From the NCBI RefSeq assembly GCF_002277025.1, contig NZ_NIWD01000016.1, positions 2,468-66,467 on the forward strand: a stretch of DNA of 64,000 nt, given 5' to 3'. Shown one piece after another: positions 46,648 to 55,885 of this stretch (position 1 is the first letter of the stretch; each line of letters opens with the position of its first letter). The translations under genes and the position numbers were made by a program. The notes under the pieces were generated by a model. It had not been told where the DNA came from. It ran no database searches and saw only the letters and a program-made list of their open reading frames with translations. Source of the DNA: Sphingopyxis sp. GW247-27LB (GTDB lineage Bacteria; Pseudomonadota; Alphaproteobacteria; Sphingomonadales; Sphingomonadaceae).

Positions 46648-47199
46648 ATGCGACACGAAATTCCGGAGCGCGATGTGGACGAACGCGAACAGGATCGCGC
46701 CTTTGCCGAAGCCATCGAGCGCTTCGGCCCCGGTCTCGCCCGCATGGCGCGTGGCTATGAAGCCGATCCCGACCTCCGCCGCGACCTCGAGCAGGATGTA
46801 CAGGTCGCGCTGTGGCAGAGCTTCGCCCATTTCGACGGCCGCTGCGCGCTGAGCACTTGGGTGTGGCGCGTAGCGCACAATCGCGCGACATCGCATATGC
46901 TGGCGCATCGCCGCCGCAACGCGCCCGGCTGGTCGAGCCTCGATGCCATCGAGATCGCCGATGCCGCGCCCTCCCCCTTCGACGCTGCCGAAAGCGGCCA
47001 GGCGATGGCGCTGATCCTGTCGATCGTCGAGCGGCTCGATCCGCCCGACCGCCAGATATTGCTTCTCTATCTGGAAGGCATTGCCGGCGCTGAGATCGCC
47101 GCGATCACGGGCGTTACGCCCGATATGGTGACGACCCGGATTCACCGTTTCAAATCCATGCTGACGCGCCGCTTCGCGCGCGAAGGAGAGCCTGTATGA
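46648..47199 (+). CDS. ECF-type sigma factor (second in window)
   Basis: A 183-residue sigma-70-family protein. Region 2: DLEQDVQVALWQSFAHFDGR and WVWRVAHNRATSHM; region 4: PPDRQILLLYLEGIAGAEIA, then AITGVTPDMVTTRIHR. It is not FecI-like. Its stop overlaps the start of a two-TM-pair membrane protein gene by 4 nt, so a sigma/membrane-regulator pair is likely, although the partner lacks the standard zinc anti-sigma motif. Confidence 0.88.
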   Translation: MRHEIPERDVDEREQDRAFAEAIERFGPGLARMARGYEADPDLRRDLEQDVQVALWQSFAHFDGRCALSTWVWRVAHNRATSHMLAHRRRNAPGWSSLDAIEIADAAPSPFDAAESGQAMALILSIVERLDPPDRQILLLYLEGIAGAEIAAITGVTPDMVTTRIHRFKSMLTRRFAREGEPV

Positions 47200-47777
47200 G
47201 CCCGCCCGACGACCGGAGCCTGCACGCGCTGTGGCAGAGCGGTGCTGCCGAAATCGCGCCTTTGTCGCTTGCCGAGATAAAACGCCGCGCCGGCAGGTTG
47301 GGCGATGGCGTCGCGCGCCGCAACCGCCGCGAATATATCGCGATCGGCATCGTGGCGGCGGTGTTCGGCCTCTATGCGATCTTCCTGCCCGGATATTGGC
47401 TCAAGACCGGCAGTCTGCTTGTTATCGCCGGCGCGCTTTTCGTCGGCTGGCAACTCGCACGCCGTAGCTCGCGACTCGATCCCGATGCCGAAGCGGCCGA
47501 CGTCCGGACCTATTACCGCACCCGCCTCGTCACCGAGGAACATATGCTGGCACGGGTCGGACGCTGGTATCTGGCGCCGCTGATCCCCGGACTCGCGGTC
47601 TTTCTGACGGGGATTGCGTTCGTCGCGTCCCTCTCGCCGCTCGGCTTCGCGGCGCTGGCAGCGATCCACGCCCTGGTGTTTCTCGGCATCTGGTTGCTCA
47701 ACCGGCGCGCCGCCGCCATGCTGCGCGACCAGATCGCGCGGATCGACGACACCCCCTCTTCCAAAGGAGATAGCTGA
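47196..47777 (+). CDS. Membrane protein, possible regulator of the ECF sigma factor
   Basis: A 193-residue protein. The cytoplasmic N-terminal part (LHALWQSGAAEIAPLSLAEIKRRAGRLGDGVARRN) is followed by two pairs of hydrophobic segments (about 47-64, 69-85, 126-147, 150-166). No HxxxCxxC anti-sigma zinc motif is visible. Its place directly after the sigma gene, with an overlapping start and a strong GAAGGAGAG site, suggests that it may hold the sigma factor at the membrane. This is inference from position only. Confidence 0.7.
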   Translation: MSPPDDRSLHALWQSGAAEIAPLSLAEIKRRAGRLGDGVARRNRREYIAIGIVAAVFGLYAIFLPGYWLKTGSLLVIAGALFVGWQLARRSSRLDPDAEAADVRTYYRTRLVTEEHMLARVGRWYLAPLIPGLAVFLTGIAFVASLSPLGFAALAAIHALVFLGIWLLNRRAAAMLRDQIARIDDTPSSKGDS

Positions 47778-49090
47778 TGCCCCGCTTTCCGACGGCGATC
47801 CTGCTCGCAGCCGCGGCGACCCAAATTCCGGCTTCCGCATGGGCGCAGCCCACGCCGGAGACCGCAAAGGCGGGCGAAACGGCGTTCGACATGCGCGCAG
47901 CGCAGCTCGTCGACCTGCTCACCGGAAAGATCGCCTATGCCGAATATTTCACCCTCTCGTTCCAGCAGGCGGTGCCCGAAGCGCAGTTCAAGACGATCAC
48001 CGCCAATCTGATCGCGCAATATGGTCAGCCGGTGGCGGTCGAATCGGCCAGCTCGACCGATGGCCGGCAAGGCATGGTGAAACTGCGCTTCGAAAAGGGT
48101 GTCGGCACGATTGCGCTCGCCGTGGGGGCGGGAACCGATCGGCGCGTTGAGGGGCTACGCATCCAGAACGTCGTCATGGCCGACGACAGCTTCGACCGCA
48201 TCGCCGGCGAAATGGCAGCGCTGCCGGGCACGACCGGTTTCCTCGTGGTCGAACTCGACGGCCAGGCGATCAGGCCGCTCGCCGCCGCGAATGCCGACAG
48301 GCAGTTCGCGATCGGATCGACGTTCAAGCTCTATATCCTCGACGAGCTCGCGGCCGAGGTGGCGGCCGGCAAGCGCAAATGGTCCGACGTCGTCCCGCTC
48401 GCGCACCTCAGCTTCTCTTCGGCGGCGACGGCGAACTGGCCGAAGGATATGCCCGTCACGCTGCAGACGCTCGCCAACTGGATGATCTCGGTCAGCGACA
48501 ATGGCGCGACCGATACGCTGATCCACCTGCTCGGGCGCGAGGCGATCGAGGCGCGTATGCGCGCGGCGGGGCACAGCGATCCGTCGCGCAACATCCCCTT
48601 CCTGACCACGGTCGAGGCGTTCGCGCTCAAGGGCAATAATTTCGCCGACTTGCGCACCCAGTTCGTCGCGGGCGACGACGCGGCGCAGCGGCGGCTGATC
48701 GATACGAACGCGGATCGGTTGGTGCTCGCCAATGTCGACGGGGTCAGCTTCGGCGGCAAGCCGCGCTTCATCGACAGCCTCGAATGGTTCGCGACGCCGA
48801 ACGATCTGGCGCGGGCGTTCGGAGACCTCAAGGCGCAAAACGATCCGCAGGCGATGGCGGCGATGGCGATCAACAACGGGGTCGGCCCCGCCGCGTCGGC
48901 CGACTGGCGCTATCTCGGCTACAAGGGCGGCTCCGAACTCGGCGTACTGTCGATGAGCCTGCTCGGGCAGCGCAAGTCCGACGGGAAATGGTTCGTCGTC
49001 ACCGCGAGCTGGAACAATCCCGATGCCGACGTCGCGGCGGAAACGCCGAACGGGATGGTCACGCGCCTGCTCGCGCTCGCGGCTAGATAG
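47777..49090 (+). CDS. Periplasmic serine hydrolase, class A beta-lactamase-like fold
   Basis: A 437-residue exported protein with a signal peptide (MPRFPTAILLAAAATQIPAS). Residues about 36-132 form an N-terminal domain of DUF3887-like character (AAQLVDLLTGKIAYAEYF). The C-terminal serine-hydrolase domain shows STFK (Ser181, Lys184), SDN (240-242) and a KGG box (383-385) in place of KTG. No clear ExxxN omega-loop glutamate is seen, so true beta-lactamase activity is doubtful; a peptidase or PBP-like role is as likely. It overlaps the membrane-protein gene by one base and has AAAGGAGA upstream. Confidence 0.85.
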   Translation: MPRFPTAILLAAAATQIPASAWAQPTPETAKAGETAFDMRAAQLVDLLTGKIAYAEYFTLSFQQAVPEAQFKTITANLIAQYGQPVAVESASSTDGRQGMVKLRFEKGVGTIALAVGAGTDRRVEGLRIQNVVMADDSFDRIAGEMAALPGTTGFLVVELDGQAIRPLAAANADRQFAIGSTFKLYILDELAAEVAAGKRKWSDVVPLAHLSFSSAATANWPKDMPVTLQTLANWMISVSDNGATDTLIHLLGREAIEARMRAAGHSDPSRNIPFLTTVEAFALKGNNFADLRTQFVAGDDAAQRRLIDTNADRLVLANVDGVSFGGKPRFIDSLEWFATPNDLARAFGDLKAQNDPQAMAAMAINNGVGPAASADWRYLGYKGGSELGVLSMSLLGQRKSDGKWFVVTASWNNPDADVAAETPNGMVTRLLALAAR

Positions 49091-49093
49091 CGA

Positions 49094-49888
49094 TCAGCCC
49101 GCCGTCAGTGCCGCGACCAGCGCCTTGACCTTCGCCTGCCGCCACTGCGGCGTCGGGGCGACCAGCCAATAGCCGCGCTTTGCGGCAAAGGGTTCGCGCA
49201 CGACGCGCACGCGCCCGGCGGCGATATCGGCCTCGGCCAGCATCGCGGGGACATTGGCCTGCCCGAGCCCGTTGGCGGCGGCATCGATCGCCAGCCCAGC
49301 ATCGCCGAGCCGCAACGCGGGTTCGCCCTCCTCGACCGGGCAGCCGGGCCAGGCGATGCGCGTCTCGCTGTCGCTTCCCGGGCCCGCGACGGTGACCATC
49401 GCCGCCTCGGCGAGCGCGACACCCTCATGCTCGCCCGAGCCGTCGGTCCAGAAGATCGCGAGGTCGAGGTTCGCCTCGGTGAAATCGATCCCGCCGTCGG
49501 CCGAAACGAGCGTGAAGCGTACGTCGGGCGCCTGCTGGCTGTAGCGCGCCAGGCGCGGCGCGAGCCATTTGGCGGTCAGATCGCGCGGCGCGGCGATCGT
49601 CAGCGACTGCGACGACTGCCCCGCCTGCATCGCGCGCACCGATTCCTCGAATTGCAAAAAGCCCTGGCGGAGCGCGTCGAGCCCGGCATTGGCCTCGCCC
49701 GTCAGCTCGAGCCCCTTGGGGGTACGGCGGAACAGGACGACGCCGAGCATGTCCTCGAGCGCGCGGATCTGTTGCCCGACCGCGGCGGGGGTTACCGCCA
49801 GCTCGTCGGCGGCGCGCGTGAAGCTCAGGTGCCGGGCGGCGGCATCGAACACGCGCAGCGCGTTGAGCGGAAGATGGGTGCGCTTCAC
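49094..49888 (-). CDS. LysR-family regulator, GcvA-like
   Basis: A 264-residue transcription factor. The N-terminal winged helix-turn-helix (LPLNALRVFDAAARHLSFTR, then AADELAVTPAAVGQQIRALE) and effector-binding domain fit the GcvA/AmpR branch. It starts at a GTG inside the apaG stop (GTGA). The target is unknown; divergently oriented serine hydrolase genes end 4 nt away convergently rather than sharing a promoter, so AmpR-like control of that gene is not implied. Confidence 0.9.
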   Translation of the reverse strand: MKRTHLPLNALRVFDAAARHLSFTRAADELAVTPAAVGQQIRALEDMLGVVLFRRTPKGLELTGEANAGLDALRQGFLQFEESVRAMQAGQSSQSLTIAAPRDLTAKWLAPRLARYSQQAPDVRFTLVSADGGIDFTEANLDLAIFWTDGSGEHEGVALAEAAMVTVAGPGSDSETRIAWPGCPVEEGEPALRLGDAGLAIDAAANGLGQANVPAMLAEADIAAGRVRVVREPFAAKRGYWLVAPTPQWRQAKVKALVAALTAG

Positions 49889-50286
49889 GACGCGGTCGCC
49901 GGTGCCACGAGCGGGAAATGCGGAATGGCGACGAGCATCTGCGACCCGTCGCCGATCTCCATCATATAGCTGCCGACCATCGACCCTTCGGGAGTGGGCA
50001 GCGGACAGCCCGAGACATAGTCGAACGCGCCGCCGGGCGCGATCAGCGGCTGTTCGCCGACGACCCCCTCGCCTTCGACTTCGCTGACCTGGCCCTGACC
50101 ATCGCTGATCCGCCAATGCCGGCTGATCAGCTGCACCGCCGTTTCGCCCTGATTCTCGATCCGGACGTGATAGGCCCAGAACCAGCGCCCGAGCGCCGGG
50201 TGCGACTGTTCGGGCAGATAGCTGACCGACACGCGCACCGTGACCGGCCCGGTGGTCGCCGCGAAGGGGAAGAAGGAGTCGATCAT
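49885..50286 (-). CDS. apaG: ApaG protein (Co2+/Mg2+ efflux-associated)
   Basis: A 133-residue fibronectin-III-like protein. The markers VRVSVSYLPEQSHPALGRWF, AYHVRIENQGETAVQLISRH and GEQPLIAPGGAFDYVSGCPL fit ApaG. Its biochemical role is poorly defined. It is coupled to the LysR gene downstream and lies 17 nt after metZ. Confidence 0.93.
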   Translation of the reverse strand: MIDSFFPFAATTGPVTVRVSVSYLPEQSHPALGRWFWAYHVRIENQGETAVQLISRHWRISDGQGQVSEVEGEGVVGEQPLIAPGGAFDYVSGCPLPTPEGSMVGSYMMEIGDGSQMLVAIPHFPLVAPATAS

Positions 50287-50303
50287 CGTCTCCACAGCGT
50301 CGC

Positions 50304-51512
50304 CTATAGCCCGACCTTGGTCAATGCCTGCTCCAGGTCGGCGATGACATCGCGCACGTCCTCGAGCCCGATGTTGATGCGCAGCAGGCCTTCGTCGACC
50401 CCCATGTCGAGCCGCACGTCGGGGCTGACGCCATAGTGGGTGGTCGTCCAAGGATGGCAGCAGAGGCTGCGTGCGTCGCCGATATTGTTGCTGATGTCGA
50501 CCAGTTCGAGCGCGTTGAGGAAGGCCATCGCCTGGGCGCTGCCGCCGGGCAGCTCGAAGGCGAAGATCGGCCCGCACGCCTCCATCTGGCGCATCGCGAG
50601 CCCGTGCTGCGGGTGGCTGGCGAGTCCCGGGTGGAGCATACGGGAAACGCGCCCCTCGATCGCCTTGCCGACCGCGAGCGCATTCTCCGACTGGCGCCGC
50701 GCGCGCAGGTCGAGCGTTTCGAGGCCCTTCAGCACGACCCAGGCGTTGAACGGCGACAGGTTGGGGCCGGTGTTGCGCTGGAAGGGCAGCAGCACGTCGT
50801 TGATGAATTTCCCGGTTCCGCACACCGCGCCGGCGAGAACGCGGCCCTGGCCGTCCATCAGCTTGGTCGCCGAATAAGCGACGACATCGGCGCCGAAATC
50901 GAGCGGGCGCTGGAGCACGGCGGTCGCAAAGGCATTGTCGACGACACTGGTGATTCCGTGGGCGCGGGCGAGGCCGCAGACATGCGCCATGTCGACGATG
51001 TCGAGCGTCGGATTGGCCGGGGTCTCGAAGAAGAAGACCTTGGTGTTGGGCCGGATCGCCTTTTCCCATGCGTCGTTGTCGCGGCCGTCGACGACGGTCG
51101 ATTCGATCCCGAAGCGCGGGCACAGCGTATCGACGAGCCAGCGGCACGACCCGAAGGCTGCCTTCGCCGCGACGATATGATCGCCGGCGGAAAGCTGGCA
51201 GAGCAGCGCGGTGGTCATCGCCGCCATGCCGCTCGCCTGCACCCGGCACGCCTCGGCGCCTTCGATCAACGCGATCCGCTCTTCGAGCATCTGGACGGTC
51301 GGGTTCTGCAGGCGCGAATAGGTCATGCCCTGCGCGTCGCCGCTGAAGCGCGCCGCGACTTGCTCGGCGCTGTCATAGCTGTAGCCCGAGGTCAGGAAGA
51401 GCGCCTCCGACGTCTCGCCATGCTCGCTGCGCCATGTCCCGCCGCGCACGGCCTGTGTCGCGGGGTGCCAGTTCTTCGTCGTGCCGCGATCGAAACCCGT
51501 CTTCTTCTTCAT
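50304..51512 (-). CDS. metZ: O-succinylhomoserine sulfhydrylase
   Basis: PLP enzyme making homocysteine directly from O-succinylhomoserine and sulfide. The 402-residue protein shows the Cys/Met-metabolism signature with the PLP lysine in AYSATKLMDGQGR, the YSRLQNPTVQMLEERIALIE segment and the C-terminal SLGGARSL-type equivalent NIGDARSLCCHPWTTTHYG. The Arg/His details favour MetZ over MetB, but the substrate should be tested. No SAM riboswitch can fit, since only 13 nt separate it from leuB. Confidence 0.9.
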   Translation of the reverse strand: MKKKTGFDRGTTKNWHPATQAVRGGTWRSEHGETSEALFLTSGYSYDSAEQVAARFSGDAQGMTYSRLQNPTVQMLEERIALIEGAEACRVQASGMAAMTTALLCQLSAGDHIVAAKAAFGSCRWLVDTLCPRFGIESTVVDGRDNDAWEKAIRPNTKVFFFETPANPTLDIVDMAHVCGLARAHGITSVVDNAFATAVLQRPLDFGADVVAYSATKLMDGQGRVLAGAVCGTGKFINDVLLPFQRNTGPNLSPFNAWVVLKGLETLDLRARRQSENALAVGKAIEGRVSRMLHPGLASHPQHGLAMRQMEACGPIFAFELPGGSAQAMAFLNALELVDISNNIGDARSLCCHPWTTTHYGVSPDVRLDMGVDEGLLRINIGLEDVRDVIADLEQALTKVGL

Positions 51513-51525
51513 CGTTTCCGTCCGC

Positions 51526-52572
51526 CTATCCGTTCAGGGCCGCGACCACCGCATCGCCGAGCGCGGTCGTCGTCATGTCACCGCCGAGGTCGGCGCCCCG
51601 GCATCCGTCCGCCAATACCGCCGCGACCGCCGCCTCGATCCGCGCCGCGCTCGCCTCGTCGCCGCCCGAATGGCGGAGCAGCATCGCGAGCGACAGGATC
51701 ATCGCGAGCGGGTTGGCGATCCCCTTCCCCGCGATGTCGGGCGCGCTGCCGTGGATCGGCTCGTACAGCCCCAACCGCCCCGCGCCAAGCGAAGCCGATG
51801 CGAGCAGCCCGATCGACCCGACGCACATCGACGCCTGATCGGACAGGATGTCGCCGAACAGATTGCCGGTGACGACCACGTCGAACTGCCCCGGATTGCG
51901 CACGAGCTGCATCGCGGCATTGTCGACATACATGTGTCTGAGCGCGACATCGGGATAGTCGGCCGCGACCTCGGTCACCACGTCGCGCCAGAGCTGCGAG
52001 GTTTCGAGGACGTTCGCCTTGTCGACCGAGCAGAGCCGCTTGTTCCGTCCCTGCGCCGCCTTGAACGCGACTTGGGCGATCCGCCGCACTTCGCTTTCGC
52101 TGTACGACATGACGTCATAGCCTTCGCGCTCGCCGCTCGCCGTGGTCCGGGTGCCCTTCTCGCCGAAATAGACGTCGCCGTTGAGTTCGCGGACGATCAG
52201 CAGGTCGATCGCCGAGGCGACCTCGGGGCGCAGCGCCGAGCTGTCTTCGAGTCCCGCGAACAGCTTGGCGGGGCGCAGATTGGCGAACAGGCCGAGTTCG
52301 GCGCGCAGGCCGAGGATCGCCTGTTCGGGGCGGAGGTGCCGCTCCACATTGTCGAAGCGCGGGTCGCCGACCGCACCGAACAGCAGCGCATCGGCCGCTT
52401 TCGCCTTCGCCAGCGTCTCGGGCGGTAGCGGGTGTCCGGTCGCTTCATAGGCCGCGCCCCCGACGAGCGCACGGTCGAGCGTCACCGGCAGCGCGAGGGC
52501 CGCGAGGACCTTTTCGGCCTCCGCCATGATCTCGGGACCGATACCATCGCCAGCCAGCAGCAGGATTTTCAA
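51526..52572 (-). CDS. leuB: 3-isopropylmalate dehydrogenase
   Basis: Oxidatively decarboxylates 3-isopropylmalate in leucine synthesis. A 348-residue protein with GDGIGPE near the start, the NADH-binding GSIGLLASASLG and EPIHGSAPDIAGKGIANP segments. The family N-terminus (KILLLAGDGIGPE) sits directly at a TTG codon at 52572, which appears to be the start as no in-frame ATG lies upstream. AAAGGGCGAAG precedes it. leuA/C/D are not in the window. Confidence 0.95.
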   Translation of the reverse strand: MKILLLAGDGIGPEIMAEAEKVLAALALPVTLDRALVGGAAYEATGHPLPPETLAKAKAADALLFGAVGDPRFDNVERHLRPEQAILGLRAELGLFANLRPAKLFAGLEDSSALRPEVASAIDLLIVRELNGDVYFGEKGTRTTASGEREGYDVMSYSESEVRRIAQVAFKAAQGRNKRLCSVDKANVLETSQLWRDVVTEVAADYPDVALRHMYVDNAAMQLVRNPGQFDVVVTGNLFGDILSDQASMCVGSIGLLASASLGAGRLGLYEPIHGSAPDIAGKGIANPLAMILSLAMLLRHSGGDEASAARIEAAVAAVLADGCRGADLGGDMTTTALGDAVVAALNG

Positions 52573-52620
52573 CGCTTCGCCCTTTCGTGTCTCGCGAGCC
52601 GCTTAAGGAGCGGCGGCGAG

Positions 52621-53358
52621 TCACGCAACCGCCCTCTTGAGCCGGCCCACCAATCTTTCCCTCGCCGTCAGCAAGTCACGGTTGCGTCCTTCGATCAGAT
52701 CGCGGTCGAGAAAATGGCCGGTGATCGCCAGCCCGTCGAGCACGTCGCCCAGCGCCGGGTCGCTGTCCGCGCCGCGAATAAAGGGGGGCAGACGGAACAG
52801 ACGCTCCTCGTATCCGGCGGCCGCACTCGCGCTCACCGCCCCGCCCGATTTGGGGCTGACGAAGGCGAGATCGGTTTCCAATCCGGTCGCGACGCATTCC
52901 TCGAGGTTGAGCCCGAAGCCGAGCTCGGCGAGCAGCAGCAGTTCGTATCGCGCAAGCGCGGCTGCCCATTGCCGCGCCGACGCCGCTGCCCCGATCGCGT
53001 CAAGAACCGCCGACAACGCCGTATAGAGCACCGGATAGGGCTGGCTCTCGGGCAGGATCGCCGCGGTCACGCTGGTCACCCAGTCGATCGCCGCGGCGGG
53101 TAGTGGTTCGGCGAGCAACGGCGCGCGGCTCGTCAACAATTCGGCGGTGGCGCCCGCGAGCTGATCCTCGGTGCGCGCACGCAGTTCGAGCGCAACGAGG
53201 TTGCCCGGCACCAGGATCGGCCGCACCCGCCGCGACCGTCCGCCGCGGACATAGCCCGCAACCAGCCCGGCGTCGCGCGTCAGCGCGCGCAGGATCGCAC
53301 CATGCTCGCCATGCGCGCGAACCGCGCAGACGATCGCCTCGGTGCTCAGGCTGGCCAA
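52621..53358 (-). CDS. recO: DNA repair protein RecO
   Basis: Recombination mediator that loads RecA with RecR. The 245-residue protein has the N-terminal OB fold (STEAIVCAVRAHGEHGAILRALT, then GYVRGGRSRRVRPILVPGNL) and a helical C-terminal region (RYELLLLAELGFGLNLEECV); the four-cysteine zinc site is reduced to a single Cys (EECV), as in some alphaproteobacteria. It starts at a TTG within the end of the upstream thioesterase gene. Confidence 0.9.
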   Translation of the reverse strand: MASLSTEAIVCAVRAHGEHGAILRALTRDAGLVAGYVRGGRSRRVRPILVPGNLVALELRARTEDQLAGATAELLTSRAPLLAEPLPAAAIDWVTSVTAAILPESQPYPVLYTALSAVLDAIGAAASARQWAAALARYELLLLAELGFGLNLEECVATGLETDLAFVSPKSGGAVSASAAAGYEERLFRLPPFIRGADSDPALGDVLDGLAITGHFLDRDLIEGRNRDLLTARERLVGRLKRAVA

Positions 53359-53738
53359 AGCACCATCTGCGTCTGGGTGACGAGCGCGACTTCGGTCCCC
53401 TCCTCGGTGCGGATACGCGTCTGCCAGACCGACAGCCGCTTGCCGATCTTCACGGGCGTCGCTTCACCGACGAGAACCGATCCCACCGGTCCGCCGCCGA
53501 GGAAATTGGTCTTGCTCTCGATCGTCGTCGTGCCGCTCGCGCCTTCGGGCAAGGTCAGGAAGGCGCCGACCGCGCCGAGGCAATCGGCAAAGGCCATGAT
53601 CGCGCCGCCATGGACGATGTTCCCCGCGGTGCAGATGTCGGGCCGCACGGGAAGCGTGCCCGCGACGCGATCCTTCGTGCCTTCGTCGATGGTGACGCCG
53701 AGCGTCTTTGCCAGCGGCATCGCGGCTGCGAAATCCAT
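53346..53738 (-). CDS. PaaI-family hotdog thioesterase
   Basis: A 130-residue acyl-CoA thioesterase. The hotdog core GNIVHGGAIMAFADCLGAVGAF and the strand TTIESKTNFLGGGPVG match PaaI/ComA-like proteins. It is cotranscribed between uvrC and recO and overlaps recO by 13 nt. The substrate is unknown. Confidence 0.9.
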   Translation of the reverse strand: MDFAAAMPLAKTLGVTIDEGTKDRVAGTLPVRPDICTAGNIVHGGAIMAFADCLGAVGAFLTLPEGASGTTTIESKTNFLGGGPVGSVLVGEATPVKIGKRLSVWQTRIRTEEGTEVALVTQTQMVLWPA

Positions 53739-53750
53739 GTCCCGTTCCTC

Positions 53751-55685
53751 TCAGCTTCCCGGATTGTAGAAATCATACACCGCCTGCGCGACGCCCGCGC
53801 TGACCCCCGGAGCGCGCTTCAGATCCTCGAGGCTCGCGCTGCGGATCGCGCGCGCGGTGCCGAAATGCATGAGCAGCGCCTTCTTGCGCGCGGGACCGAT
53901 GCCCGGCACCTCGTCGAGCGGCGAGCTTCCCATCGCCTTCGCGCGCTTCGCCCGGTGCGCGCCGATCGCGAAGCGGTGCGCCTCGTCGCGCAGCCGCTGA
54001 ATGTAGAAAAGCACGGCATTGTTCGGCGGCAGGGTGAACTCGCGCCCGTCGGGCAGGTAGAAGGTCTCGCGCCCGGCGTTGCGGTCGGGGCCCTTGGCGA
54101 CCCCCACATAGGGCAGATCGTCGATCCCGAGCTCGGCGAACACCGCCGACACCGCCGACACCTGCCCCTTGCCGCCGTCGATGAGCACCAGGTCGGGCCA
54201 TTCGCCCTTCGTCCGTTCGGGGTCCTCCTCGATCGCGCGTGCGAAGCGGCGCTGGAACACTTCGCGCATCATCGCGAAATCGTCTCCGGGCCGCGTCTCG
54301 GTGCGCTTGATGCTGAACTTGCGGTAAGCGCCCTTGATCCAGCCCTCGGGCCCCGCGACGACCATGGCACCCAAGGCATTGGTGCCCTGGATATGGCTGT
54401 TGTCGTAGATTTCGATGCGCTGCGGCGGCTCGTCGAGATCGAACAGCTCGGCGAGTTCGCGGCCGAGCTTCGCCTGGCTGCTGCTCTCGGCGAGCCGCCG
54501 GTCGAGTTCCTCGCCGGCGTTGCGCACTGCCTGTTCGAGCAGGCGCCGCCGGTTGCCACGCTGCGGCACGCCGATCTCGACCTTGCGCCCCGCCGTCTCG
54601 CCGAGCGCCTCGGCGAGCAGCGCGCATTCGGCGGGTTCGCGGTCGACGAGGATCAGCTTCGGCGGCGGCACGCCCTCGTAGAATTGCATGAGGAAGCTCG
54701 CCATCACCTCTTCCTCGGGAACCCCCGCGACATGCGCCGGGAAAAAGCTGCGATGCCCCCAATTCTGCCCGCCGCGGATGAAGAAGCCCGCGATGCAGAG
54801 CTGGCCGCCCTTCGCCGCGAGGGCGAAGACGTCGGCGTCGCCGAGCCCGTCGGCGTGGACCGACTGGCTGCCCTGGATGAAAGTCAGCGACTTGAGCCGG
54901 TCGCGCAGGACGGCCGCCAGTTCATAATCCATCGCCTCGGCCGCCTGCGTCATCGCGTCGCCCAACCGCTTCTGCACCGCGGTCGAGCGGCCTTCGAGGA
55001 AATCCTGGGCATCGCCGACCAGTCCGGCGTAATCCTCCTTCGAGATGCGATCGACGCACGGCGCCGAACAGCGGCGGATCTGGTAGAGCAGGCACGGCCG
55101 CGACCGGTTGGCGAAGAAGCTGTCGGTGCAGCTGCGCAGCAGGAAGGTTTTTTGCAGCGCGTTGAGCGTGCGGTTCACCGATCCGGCGCTCGCGAAAGGC
55201 CCATAATAGCGCCCCTTGGCGCGCCGCGCGCCGCGATGCTTCTGCACCCGCGGGAAGTCGTGGTCCATGCGCAGCAGGATGAAGGGGAAGCTTTTGTCGT
55301 CGCGCAGCAGGACATTGTAGGGCGGGCGATAGCGTTTGATGAGCTGCGCCTCGAGCAGCAGCGCTTCGGCCTCGCTGTTCGTCGTGACGATCTCCATCGC
55401 CCGCGTCTGCGCCACCATGCGCTGGAGACGTTGCGGCAGGCGCGCGACCTGGGTGTAGTTGGTGACGCGGTTCTTGAGGGCGCGAGCCTTCCCGACATAG
55501 AGAACGTCGCCCCGCGCATCGAGCATGCGGTAGACGCCGGGACGCACGGGCAGCTTCCGCACCACACCGCGAATGACCCCCGCGCCGCGTTCGAGGTCGG
55601 GCTTGTCGCCGTCCTCGCCACTGCCGCGGATCACATAGGTGGCTTTTTCTTCGTTGAACCGGTCGGGAGCATTGGGGCGAACCAT
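53751..55685 (-). CDS. uvrC: Excinuclease ABC subunit C
   Basis: Nucleotide-excision-repair endonuclease making both incisions. The 644-residue protein has an N-terminal GIY-YIG domain (PVRPGVYRMLDARGDVLYVG), a cysteine-rich segment (RPCLLYQIRRCSAPCVDRIS), a UVR helical motif, the RNase H-like endonuclease domain with DGGKGQVSA, and a C-terminal helix-hairpin-helix pair (VPGIGPARKKALLMHFG). The N-terminal extension before the GIY-YIG domain is unusual in length. Starts at 55685, 55694 and 55721 are possible; the choice is weakly supported. Confidence 0.95.
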   Translation of the reverse strand: MVRPNAPDRFNEEKATYVIRGSGEDGDKPDLERGAGVIRGVVRKLPVRPGVYRMLDARGDVLYVGKARALKNRVTNYTQVARLPQRLQRMVAQTRAMEIVTTNSEAEALLLEAQLIKRYRPPYNVLLRDDKSFPFILLRMDHDFPRVQKHRGARRAKGRYYGPFASAGSVNRTLNALQKTFLLRSCTDSFFANRSRPCLLYQIRRCSAPCVDRISKEDYAGLVGDAQDFLEGRSTAVQKRLGDAMTQAAEAMDYELAAVLRDRLKSLTFIQGSQSVHADGLGDADVFALAAKGGQLCIAGFFIRGGQNWGHRSFFPAHVAGVPEEEVMASFLMQFYEGVPPPKLILVDREPAECALLAEALGETAGRKVEIGVPQRGNRRRLLEQAVRNAGEELDRRLAESSSQAKLGRELAELFDLDEPPQRIEIYDNSHIQGTNALGAMVVAGPEGWIKGAYRKFSIKRTETRPGDDFAMMREVFQRRFARAIEEDPERTKGEWPDLVLIDGGKGQVSAVSAVFAELGIDDLPYVGVAKGPDRNAGRETFYLPDGREFTLPPNNAVLFYIQRLRDEAHRFAIGAHRAKRAKAMGSSPLDEVPGIGPARKKALLMHFGTARAIRSASLEDLKRAPGVSAGVAQAVYDFYNPGS

Positions 55686-55885
55686 GATCCCCATGTAGGC
55701 GAAGGCAATGCGGGCCGCCATAGCGTCGGAGGTAATGCGCCGCTGCTTTTCGCTACCGCGCGATCGATATCAGTCACGTCGGACCCCCGAATTAATTTTG
55801 CTTCGCGCCGCCGTTCAGCCCTCTTCCCGCCGCCCCGCACCTATGGCAGAGTTCGGCGGGCGCTTGATCAAGTGGGGGGATTCTC

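Noticed and set aside
47777..49090. Calling the serine hydrolase a class A beta-lactamase
   Set aside because: KGG replaces KTG, the omega-loop glutamate motif is not found, and an extra N-terminal domain is present.
51513..51525. SAM riboswitch upstream of metZ
   Set aside because: Only 13 nt separate metZ from leuB, leaving no room.
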